A stretch of 5,178 nt of DNA from an uncultured Haemophilus sp. (GCA_902481695.1 CABSXY010000141.1:1-5178); one strand, 5' to 3'. Numbered from the stretch's first letter, positions 1 to 4,684 are shown. A program made the numbers and translations. Notes: generated by a model not told the origin, from the sequence alone.

Positions 1-140
1 CTGATAAATCCTAAACTAAAATCTACCGCACTTTCACCTTGCCAAAGCGCAACAAACAAGCCAAAAACAACAAGACAAATCAATTCAATCATCATCGCCT
101 TTTGATATCGATTTTTGGCCTGCGTTAAAACCTTAGACAT
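1..140 (-). CDS. atpI: ATP synthase subunit I (AtpI), N-terminal part, cut by window edge
   Basis: Only the first 46 codons are inside the window; the gene continues leftward past base 1. The peptide begins MSKVLTQAKNRYQKAMMIEL, a short basic amphipathic start followed by a hydrophobic segment (about residues 17-33) that reads as the first transmembrane helix. AtpI is a small inner-membrane protein (about 126 residues in E. coli) encoded first in the F1Fo ATP synthase operon and thought to help assemble the c-ring; it is not part of the finished enzyme. The call rests on this N-terminal pattern plus the classic position directly downstream of rsmG (gidB), where the atp operon sits in many gammaproteobacteria. 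The ATG at 138-140 has only a weak AAG-type ribosome site. An uptake-sequence core lies in frame within codons for ESAVDF. The rest of the operon is presumably beyond the left edge. Confidence 0.82.
   Translation of the reverse strand, partial: MSKVLTQAKNRYQKAMMIELICLVVFGLFVALWQGESAVDFSLGFI
25..33 (-). repeat. DNA uptake sequence core inside atpI
   Basis: The minus strand reads AAGTGCGGT, an exact 9-base H. influenzae-type uptake core, followed by the A/T-rich stretch typical of the extended motif. It is translated as part of AtpI. Such sequences mark DNA for uptake by competent Pasteurellaceae. Confidence 0.9.
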
Positions 141-172
141 TATCTTATTTTTAAAAATACAAAAACTGTCCA

Positions 173-200
173 ATTATACCTTTGCTACAAAGAGTTTCAA
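173..200 (-). promoter_or_regulatory. Probable promoter of the atp operon
   Basis: On the minus strand a TTGAAA -35 box (195-200) is followed, after 16 bases, by a perfect TATAAT -10 box (173-178). The start of transcription would fall near 166, giving a leader of about 25 bases before the atpI ATG. It is the best promoter-like sequence in the rsmG-atpI gap, which shows no clear terminator, so readthrough from rsmG may also contribute. Confidence 0.7.
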
Positions 201-219
201 CTTTTAAACCACTAAAAAA

Positions 220-235
220 TGTTAAATAAATCACA
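220..235. promoter_or_regulatory. Candidate CRP (cAMP receptor protein) site upstream of atpI
   Basis: The 16 bases TGTTAAATAAATCACA match the CRP consensus TGTGA-N6-TCACA with one mismatch in one arm, and the flanks carry the AAA/TTT bases common in strong sites. Its centre (227.5) lies 61.5 bases upstream of the transcription start predicted from the adjacent -10 box, the standard class I activator position. Binding is inferred from sequence only. Confidence 0.45.
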
Positions 236-246
236 CTTTTAAAAAA

Positions 247-255
247 TTATTCACA
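247..255 (+). promoter_or_regulatory. Isolated DnaA-box match between rsmG and atpI
   Basis: TTATTCACA fits the DnaA-box consensus TTATNCACA exactly. It stands alone, about 4 kb from the origin boxes, in AT-rich DNA where chance matches are not rare, so a role in atp regulation or DnaA titration is only possible. Confidence 0.3.
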
Positions 256-269
256 AAATGGTCATTGTT

Positions 270-881
270 TTATCGCAAAACGATTAAATGTCGCTCACCT
301 ACAAGCTCAGGGACATGTAAAGTTATCACGTCTTTTACTTCGAATTTTTTGTCTAATTCTTGAACTTCATCTTCGTGATAAATGCCTTTTAAAGCATAAA
401 AATATCCATCTTGTTTTGGTAAATGATGACACCAATCTGTCATATCTTTTAACGAAGCAAATGCACGACTTAATACACCGTCGAATTTTTGTTCAGGTTG
501 GTATTCCTCAACGCGGCTAAGAACGGATTCTACATTTGTTAGTCCTAACTCACGTACTGCATTTCGAATAAAGCTAATACGCTTACCTAAACTATCTAAC
601 AAGACAAATTGCTTGGTGGGATTGATAATGGCTAAAGGCAGGCCTGGCAAGCCTGGACCGGTTCCCACATCAATAAAACGATCCCCTTGTAAATAAGGAC
701 TAACAACAATACTATCCAAAATATGTTTAACTAACATTTCTTGCGGATCACGCACAGAGGTTAAATTATAGGCCTTGTTCCATTTATTGAGTAACTGTAC
801 TAACTGGATCAGTTGATCTTTTTGTCGATCTGTTAATTGGATTTCTGCTTGAGCCAGTAAATTTTCGAGTTTTGCTTTCAT
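270..881 (-). CDS. rsmG: 16S rRNA (guanine-527-N7)-methyltransferase RsmG (GidB)
   Basis: This 203-residue protein is close to the E. coli length of 207. RsmG transfers a methyl group from S-adenosylmethionine to N7 of G527 in the 530 loop of 16S rRNA; in many bacteria its loss gives low-level streptomycin resistance. An N-terminal helical region (1-60) carries the family pattern LNKWNKAYNLTSVRDPQEML at 31-50. The Rossmann SAM-binding loop DVGTGPGLPGLPLAI is at 71-85, the acidic strand end LLDSLGKR at 94-101, the conserved SRAFAS at 138-143 and YALKG at 162-166. All expected motifs are intact. The ATG at 879-881 gives the usual N-terminus; the ribosome site is weak (GATAGA-like). The gene normally follows mnmG directly, but here the ytfH-qorB pair lies between them, with ytfH 59 bases upstream on the same strand. 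A promoter candidate lies in that gap. Confidence 0.97.
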   Translation of the reverse strand: MKAKLENLLAQAEIQLTDRQKDQLIQLVQLLNKWNKAYNLTSVRDPQEMLVKHILDSIVVSPYLQGDRFIDVGTGPGLPGLPLAIINPTKQFVLLDSLGKRISFIRNAVRELGLTNVESVLSRVEEYQPEQKFDGVLSRAFASLKDMTDWCHHLPKQDGYFYALKGIYHEDEVQELDKKFEVKDVITLHVPELVGERHLIVLR

Positions 882-910
882 TTTTCTATCTATCTTGTCT
901 ATTTGTCGTC

Positions 911-938
911 ATTCTACTTGAAAATTCCTACCTTGAAA
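911..938 (-). promoter_or_regulatory. Candidate rsmG promoter
   Basis: On the minus strand TTTCAA (933-938) and TAGAAT (911-916) are 16 bases apart. The -35 is poor (3 of 6) and the -10 good (5 of 6). Support comes from its likeness to the mnmG promoter candidate at 4310-4338: both share TTTCAAG and an AATTTTCA-GTAGAAT block, here with one extra A. Since rsmG no longer follows mnmG, a promoter of its own is expected. Confidence 0.42.
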
Positions 939-940
939 CA

Positions 941-1297
941 TTATTTCTTCTGGCTTGCTAAAATATTCCCTAAATTTGTTTCCAACCACTCCACCAACTC
1001 AAACATCTTATTAGAAGCTTCTGTTCCAAATTCTGTTAATGTATAATCCACTTGCGGTGGCACGGTATTATAGGATTTACGAATTAACATACCATCAGCC
1101 TCCAATTCCTGCAGGGTTTTAGTCAACATACGTTCACTTACGCCATCAATCGCACGGCGAAGTTCACTAAAACGCTTGGTACCAGAATGCAAACTCACCA
1201 ACACCAATGCGCCCCAACGGCTGGTTAAATGTTGCAAAATTTGGCGAGAAGGGCAAGCTGAAGCCAGTACGTTCCCACGATTTAAATTTTTTTCAAT
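941..1297 (-). CDS. ytfH: HxlR-family redox-type transcriptional regulator, YtfH-like; probable ATT start
   Basis: A winged-helix DNA-binding protein of the HxlR (MarR-like) family, close to E. coli YtfH: shared patterns are GNVLASACPSR, HLTSRWGALVLVSL, RFSELRRAIDGVSERMLTKTLQELEADG and VDYTLTEFG. Such proteins act as dimers and usually repress a divergent oxidoreductase gene; qorB fills that place here. There is a single cysteine (residue 15 in this reading), at the N-terminal position used for quinone/thiol sensing in YodB, HypR and QorR. The start is unusual. No ATG or good GTG precedes the conserved part. A strong AAGGA (1305-1309) lies exactly 7 bases before an in-frame ATT at 1295-1297, giving 118 residues against about 126 for YtfH. 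An in-frame GTG at 1403-1405 (154 residues) would run the gene through the operator repeats and the qorB promoter and adds a Lys/Phe/Ile-rich tail unlike the family. In-frame TTG codons at 1316-1321 lack a ribosome site. Confidence 0.85.
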   Translation of the reverse strand: MEKNLNRGNVLASACPSRQILQHLTSRWGALVLVSLHSGTKRFSELRRAIDGVSERMLTKTLQELEADGMLIRKSYNTVPPQVDYTLTEFGTEASNKMFELVEWLETNLGNILASQKK

Positions 1298-1304
1298 TTT
1301 TAAT

Positions 1305-1309
1305 TCCTT
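1305..1309 (-). promoter_or_regulatory. Ribosome binding site of the YtfH-like regulator
   Basis: AAGGA on the minus strand, 7 bases before the in-frame ATT at 1295-1297. The same AAGGA with the same 7-base spacing precedes the qorB ATG (1452-1456), which supports this start. No ATG lies within reach in any frame. Confidence 0.6.
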
Positions 1310-1350
1310 AAAAATCAACAATTTGAAAATTATTTTTAAAAAATTCCAAA

Positions 1351-1368
1351 ACTTACGTTTATGTAAGT
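1351..1368. promoter_or_regulatory. Likely operator 1 of the ytfH-qorB control region
   Basis: ACTTACGTTTATGTAAGT is an 18-base inverted repeat with perfect 6-base arms (1351-1356 and 1363-1368). It lies between the two divergent genes just upstream of the qorB -35 region, a natural target for a dimeric HxlR-type regulator. Confidence 0.55.
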
Positions 1369-1386
1369 ACTTCTCAAAAGTAAGTA
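1368..1386. promoter_or_regulatory. Likely operator 2, overlapping the qorB -35 region
   Basis: TACTT (1368-1372) and AAGTA (1378-1382) form an inverted repeat with a 5-base spacer. The site also contains a second copy of GTAAGTA (1380-1386), 17 bases after the first at 1363-1369. A bound repressor here would cover the -35 region of the qorB promoter. Confidence 0.45.
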
Positions 1387-1398
1387 TTGAAATATAAT
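1371..1398 (+). promoter_or_regulatory. Probable qorB promoter
   Basis: A perfect TATAAT (1393-1398) is preceded at 16 bases by TTCTCA (1371-1376, 4 of 6 to TTGACA). Transcription would begin near 1405, giving a leader of about 60 bases. The -35 lies within the GTAAGTA/TACTT repeats, which suits repression by the divergent regulator. Confidence 0.6.
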
Positions 1399-1412
1399 AC
1401 GCCACATCAAGC

Positions 1413-1428
1413 GAACAATCAAATGTTC
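1413..1428. repeat. Inverted repeat GAACA-N6-TGTTC in the qorB leader
   Basis: Two perfect 5-base arms (1413-1417 and 1424-1428) around a 6-base centre, just downstream of the predicted qorB transcription start. It differs from the upstream operators. It could bind a second regulator, form a weak RNA hairpin, or be chance. Confidence 0.35.
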
Positions 1429-1463
1429 AAACATCATTTCAACTTAACGAGAAGGAAAACATC

Positions 1464-2315
1464 ATGACAACTAAAACTATCGCAATTACTGGTGCAACAG
1501 GTCAATTTGGCGCAATCGCATTAGACTTATTAAAAGCAAAACAAGCAAACGTTCTTGCTCTTGTACGCTCTCCAGAAAAAATTTTAGGTGTAGAAGCTCG
1601 CAAATTTGATTATTCAAAAACAGAAGGACAAGTAGAAGCATTACAAGGCGTAGATACATTAATTTTAGTATCAAGTAATGAAATCGGTCAGCGTTTTGTA
1701 CAACACAACAACGTAATTGAATCAGCGAAAAAAGCGGGTGTTAAACATATTATCTATACCAGTTTACTCGGCGCGACCAACAATAATACTGTAAAATCCC
1801 TTGCCGGTGAGCACGTTGAAACTGAAGCCGCATTAAAAGCTTCGGGTATTACTTACACTATTTTACGCAATGGTTGGTACACCGAAAACTACACAGCTTC
1901 AATTCCGGCAGCATTAGCAAACAATGCTTTCTACGGTTCAGCAAAAAACGGCAAAATTTCGTCTGTACTTCGTGCAGAACTTGCTGAAGCAGCGGTAAAC
2001 GTCGCATTAAGTGAAGGTCATGAAAACCAAACTTACGAACTTGCCGGATCAACCAGCTGGACATTAGCCGACCTTGCAGCAGAAATCAGCAAACAAACAG
2101 GTAAAGATATCCCTTACGTGGATATTCCTGCAGCAGATTATGCCGCAGCACTTGTACAAGCAGGATTAGATAAAGGCTTTGCTGACCTAATTGCACAATG
2201 GGATGTGGATGCTTCAAACGGTGCATTATTCTCAGAAGACAAAACCCTTGAGAAATTGCTTGGCCGTCCAACAGCAGGATTGAATGTAGCAGTGAAACAA
2301 GCTCTAACCCATTAA
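1464..2315 (+). CDS. qorB: NAD(P)H:quinone oxidoreductase QorB (YtfG-like, NmrA/atypical SDR family)
   Basis: A 283-residue soluble Rossmann-fold protein matching E. coli QorB/YtfG along its length. That enzyme uses NADPH to reduce quinones, probably limiting quinone stress. The dinucleotide-binding loop TGATGQFG is at residues 9-16, with VRSPEK at 34-39 supplying a basic residue (R35) that suits NADPH. EIGQRFVQHNNVIESAKKAGV (about 73-93), IYTSLL (97-102) and LRNGWYTENY (134-143) are family hallmarks; there is no classical YxxxK catalytic pair, as expected for NmrA-like members. The C-terminal part has the DLAAEISKQTGKDIPY and ADYAAAL patterns. The start is firm: AAGGA at 1452-1456, 7 bases from the ATG. 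It is divergent from the YtfH-like regulator and convergent with mnmG, from which an uptake-sequence hairpin separates it. Physiological substrates cannot be read from sequence. Confidence 0.92.
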   Translation: MTTKTIAITGATGQFGAIALDLLKAKQANVLALVRSPEKILGVEARKFDYSKTEGQVEALQGVDTLILVSSNEIGQRFVQHNNVIESAKKAGVKHIIYTSLLGATNNNTVKSLAGEHVETEAALKASGITYTILRNGWYTENYTASIPAALANNAFYGSAKNGKISSVLRAELAEAAVNVALSEGHENQTYELAGSTSWTLADLAAEISKQTGKDIPYVDIPAADYAAALVQAGLDKGFADLIAQWDVDASNGALFSEDKTLEKLLGRPTAGLNVAVKQALTH

Positions 2316-2331
2316 TAAAGTTCTTTAAAAA

Positions 2332-2340
2332 AAGTGCGGT
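2332..2340 (+). repeat. DNA uptake sequence core, left member of the hairpin pair
   Basis: Exact AAGTGCGGT on the plus strand, followed by the usual T/A-rich stretch. It forms part of the left terminator arm. Confidence 0.92.
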
Positions 2341-2348
2341 TAGTTTTA

Positions 2349-2357
2349 ACCGCACTT
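2349..2357 (-). repeat. DNA uptake sequence core, right member of the hairpin pair
   Basis: ACCGCACTT on the plus strand, so AAGTGCGGT on the minus strand. It is the inverted partner of the core at 2332-2340. Confidence 0.92.
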
Positions 2358-2371
2358 TTCATTTCTAAACA

Positions 2372-4261
2372 TTATTCGCCGCGTTTTAGCATGCCTTGTT
2401 TTTTCAAATTCACCAGAATAATTGAAATTGCCGCAGGAGTAATGCCTGAAATTCGGCTCGCTTGACCAATTGAAACTGGACGATGCTGTTCCAACTTCGC
2501 ACGTACTTCATTAGATAAACCGGAAACTTTGCTGTAATCAAAGTTAGCCGGGATAGCTGTATTTTCGTGGCGTTTTTGTTTTTCAATTTCTTCTTGTTGA
2601 TGCTCAATATAGCCTTGATACTTAATGGCAATTTCCACTTGTTCTACGGCTTCTCGGTCTTCCATTGCCGGTTTGTATGGCGTTAAAGAAGTTAAAATAT
2701 CGTAGGTCATTTCTGGACGGCGTAATAAATCTTCACCGTTGGCTTCACGCACAAGTGGACTGCCAAGTACTTTATTCGCTTCTTCTAAATATTCAGAACG
2801 CGGATGCAACCAAATACTACGTAAGCGTTGGCGTTCCTGTTCAATATTTTCCATTTTTTGATTAAAGCGTGCCCAACGAGCATCATCGATTAGACCTAAT
2901 TCATGGGCAATTGGCGTTAAACGAATGTCTGCATTGTCTTCACGTAATAACAAACGGTATTCTGCACGAGAAGTGAATACGCGATACGGTTCTTTGGTAC
3001 CAAGCGTACAAAGGTCATCCACCAATACGCCAGTATAGGATTGATCACGACGTGGATACCATGCTTCTTTCTCTTGTACATAAAGACCTGCGTTAATCCC
3101 AGCCAATAAGCCTTGTGCTGCCGCTTCTTCGTAACCGGTTGTACCGTTAATTTGACCCGCAAAGAACAAACCCGAAATCGATTTAGTTTCTAACGTTGGT
3201 TTTAAGTCACGTGGATCAAAATAATCGTATTCAATGGCATAACCTGGTTTAATGATACGCGCTTTTTCTAAACCTTTCATAGAATTCACAATGCCCATTT
3301 GTACGTCAAATGGCAAACTGGTAGAGATCCCGTTTGGATACACTTCATTGCTGGTTAAGCCTTCTGGTTCCAAATAAATTTGATGTGAATTACGATCCGC
3401 AAAACGCATCACTTTATCTTCAATAGATGGACAATAACGCGGACCGATCCCTTCAATTACACCGGTATACATTGGACTGCGATCCAAATTATTACGGATT
3501 ACTTCATGGGTTTGTTCATTGGTATGGGTGATATAACAAGGAATTTGTTGAGGGTGATCATCTACTGATCCCATAAAAGAGAATACCGGTAATACGGCAT
3601 CACCATGTTGTTTAGCCAATATATCGAAATTGATCGTGCGTGCATCAATACGCGGTGGTGTACCCGTTTTTAAACGATCAACGCGTAAATTCAGATCACG
3701 TAAACGATGAGAAAGTGTAACAGATGCCGGATCACCAGCTCGGCCGCCTTCATAATGTTCTAAACCAATATGGATCTTACCCGCTAAGAAAGTACCGGCA
3801 GTTAAAATAACCGATTTAGCACGGAATTTAAGTCCCATTTTGGTTTCCACACCACAAACGCGATCTTGCTCAATTAAAATATCGGTTACTTCTTGTTGGA
3901 AAATATCTAAATTTGGTTGGTTTTCAAGTGCGATGCGTACCGCTTGACGATATAAAACACGGTCAGCTTGAGCACGAGTTGCACGTACAGCAGGCCCTTT
4001 ACTGCTGTTTAAAGTACGAAATTGAATCCCCGCCTTATCTGCAGCATGCGCCATTAACCCGCCCATGGCATCCACTTCTTTCACTAAATGGCCTTTACCA
4101 ATACCACCAATAGCGGGGTTACATGACATTTGTCCTAGGGTATCGACATTATGTGTCAATAACAGGGTTTTTAATCCCATGCGTGCTGGTGCTAATGCCG
4201 CTTCTGTACCAGCATGACCGCCTCCAATGACGATCACATCATAATTTTCGGTGTAAAACAT
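2372..4261 (-). CDS. mnmG: tRNA uridine-5-carboxymethylaminomethyl modification enzyme MnmG (GidA)
   Basis: The 629 residues equal the E. coli length. With the GTPase MnmE, MnmG installs (carboxymethyl)aminomethyl groups on C5 of wobble uridine 34 in certain tRNAs, using FAD, NADH and methylene-tetrahydrofolate. The N-terminal FAD loop VIGGGHAGTEAA is at 11-22. MSCNPAIGGIGKGHLVKE (45-62) holds conserved Cys47, and GPRYCPSIEDK holds Cys277, both important for catalysis. TGTPPRID is near 199-206 and FFAGQINGTTGYEEAAAQGL (366-385) is a second flavin-contacting signature. The helical C-terminal region that contacts MnmE and tRNA is complete, with YKPAMEDREAVEQVEIAIKY and the final ISGITPAAISIIL pattern. 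The ATG at 4259-4261 follows a purine-rich GAGAGAGA ribosome site. The gene is transcribed away from oriC, its start facing the origin as in E. coli. Unlike E. coli, rsmG does not follow it directly. Confidence 0.98.
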   Translation of the reverse strand: MFYTENYDVIVIGGGHAGTEAALAPARMGLKTLLLTHNVDTLGQMSCNPAIGGIGKGHLVKEVDAMGGLMAHAADKAGIQFRTLNSSKGPAVRATRAQADRVLYRQAVRIALENQPNLDIFQQEVTDILIEQDRVCGVETKMGLKFRAKSVILTAGTFLAGKIHIGLEHYEGGRAGDPASVTLSHRLRDLNLRVDRLKTGTPPRIDARTINFDILAKQHGDAVLPVFSFMGSVDDHPQQIPCYITHTNEQTHEVIRNNLDRSPMYTGVIEGIGPRYCPSIEDKVMRFADRNSHQIYLEPEGLTSNEVYPNGISTSLPFDVQMGIVNSMKGLEKARIIKPGYAIEYDYFDPRDLKPTLETKSISGLFFAGQINGTTGYEEAAAQGLLAGINAGLYVQEKEAWYPRRDQSYTGVLVDDLCTLGTKEPYRVFTSRAEYRLLLREDNADIRLTPIAHELGLIDDARWARFNQKMENIEQERQRLRSIWLHPRSEYLEEANKVLGSPLVREANGEDLLRRPEMTYDILTSLTPYKPAMEDREAVEQVEIAIKYQGYIEHQQEEIEKQKRHENTAIPANFDYSKVSGLSNEVRAKLEQHRPVSIGQASRISGITPAAISIILVNLKKQGMLKRGE

Positions 4262-4309
4262 ATCTCTCTCTTCGTCTTCAATTTGATCTTCGATCTAAAA
4301 ATAGGCGCT

Positions 4310-4338
4310 ATTCTACTGAAAATTACGTGTGCTTGAAA
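4310..4338 (-). promoter_or_regulatory. Candidate mnmG promoter with GC-rich discriminator
   Basis: On the minus strand TTTCAA (4333-4338) and TAGAAT (4310-4315) are 17 bases apart. The next bases, AGCGCC, form a G/C-rich discriminator of the kind associated with growth-rate or stringent control. Transcription would start near 4303, giving a leader of about 40 bases. As in E. coli, transcription from it may affect origin opening. Confidence 0.55.
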
Positions 4339-4387
4339 GCAAGAATTCAATCTGTGATAAGAGAAGATCGAGTAGGTAATAAAGATA

Positions 4388-4463
4388 AATCTATTTATAT
4401 ATAAAGATCTTATTATTGTTACTATTAAGATCCTTTTACCTTGTGAATAAGATCCTTTTCCTT
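4388..4463. repeat. DNA unwinding element: AT-rich 13-mer-like GATC repeats
   Basis: AATCTATTTATAT (4388-4400) matches the E. coli left 13-mer GATCTATTTATTT at 11 of 13 positions. It is followed by GATCTTATTATTG (4406-4418) and by two copies beginning GATCCTTTT (4429 and 4451). The last two share an exact 12-base TAAGATCCTTTT (4426-4437 and 4448-4459), set 22 bases apart, about two helical turns. A looser GATCATTTT follows at 4482. The region is the likely site of initial strand opening. Confidence 0.75.
4442..4450 (-). promoter_or_regulatory. DnaA box TTATTCACA beside the unwinding element
   Basis: The minus strand reads TTATTCACA, an exact match to TTATNCACA. It sits between the two TAAGATCCTTTT repeats and shares two bases with the start of the second one, placing DnaA directly at the melting region. 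Confidence 0.8.
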
Positions 4464-4529
4464 TTTTAAATGAAGAAGTTAGATCATTTTAGATTGTGTT
4501 GAAATGTCGTCAGTTTGGAGGCTTTTTCT

Positions 4530-4538
4530 TGTGGATAA
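4530..4538 (-). promoter_or_regulatory. DnaA box TTATCCACA, left half of inverted pair
   Basis: An exact strong-class box on the minus strand (plus strand TGTGGATAA), 9 bases from the oppositely oriented box at 4548. Confidence 0.92.
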
Positions 4539-4547
4539 CCTTTAATT

Positions 4548-4556
4548 TTATCCACA
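4548..4556 (+). promoter_or_regulatory. DnaA box TTATCCACA, right half of inverted pair
   Basis: An exact strong-class box on the plus strand. With the box at 4530-4538 it makes a perfect inverted repeat with 9-base arms and a 9-base spacer. Confidence 0.92.
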
Positions 4557-4619
4557 GTTAAAACAATCATCAGATTTACTCAGTGGAAAATAACAAGTTT
4601 TTGACAGGTTTTATTAAAG

Positions 4620-4628
4620 TTATCCACA
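4620..4628 (+). promoter_or_regulatory. DnaA box TTATCCACA, R4-like
   Basis: An exact strong-class box with flanks (TTGACAGG upstream, GG downstream) recalling the E. coli R4 box at the mioC end of oriC. Confidence 0.92.
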
Positions 4629-4638
4629 GGTAATTTTT

Positions 4639-4647
4639 TTTGGATAA
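4639..4647 (-). promoter_or_regulatory. Weak DnaA box TTATCCAAA
   Basis: One mismatch to TTATNCACA on the minus strand, after a run of T. A further TGGATAA follows 7 bases on (4648-4654), so two weak sites may stand in tandem at the mioC edge of the origin. Confidence 0.5.
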
Positions 4648-4658
4648 TGGATAAAGAA

Positions 4659-4684
4659 AAAGCGATAACTCAAATTATCGCTTT
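4659..4684 (-). terminator. Terminator of mioC at the edge of oriC
   Basis: Perfect 10-base arms (4659-4668 and 4675-4684) enclose a 6-base loop; on the minus strand the stem runs into TTTTTC. It lies 7 bases beyond the mioC stop and before the first DnaA boxes, so it should limit mioC transcription entering the origin. Confidence 0.82.

Larger units (their letters stand above)
2330..2359. terminator. Bidirectional terminator between qorB and mnmG, made of two inverted uptake sequences
   Basis: Perfect 13-base arms (2330-2342 and 2347-2359) enclose a GTTT loop. The left arm contains AAGTGCGGT and the right arm its complement. On the minus strand the stem is followed by seven T residues, ideal for ending mnmG transcripts; on the plus strand four T end the stem, adequate for qorB. 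It lies just after the qorB stop and before the mnmG stop. Confidence 0.9.

Noticed and set aside
1176..1397. Plus-strand open frame of 73 codons opposite the regulator
   Set aside because: It is antisense to the conserved regulator and the control region, and its sequence shows no recognisable domain.
1298..1405. Upstream extension of the regulator to a GTG at 1403-1405 (36 extra residues)
   Set aside because: It would run through the operator repeats and the qorB promoter, has no ribosome site, and adds a Lys/Phe/Ile-rich sequence not seen in the family.
2410..4113. Several open frames of 66-81 codons overlapping mnmG on both strands
   Set aside because: All lie inside the fully conserved mnmG gene in other frames, without ribosome sites or family motifs.
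4332..4343. Small hairpin CTTG-AAAG-CAAG near the mnmG promoter
   Set aside because: Four-base arms are too short to distinguish from chance, and they overlap the -35 region.
4353..4360. TGTGATAA as a further DnaA box
   Set aside because: It lacks one base of the 9-base consensus, so the spacing within the box is wrong.
4565..4577. Possible IHF site in the right half of oriC
   Set aside because: It has two mismatches to WATCAA-N4-TTR in AT-rich DNA, which is too weak to call.
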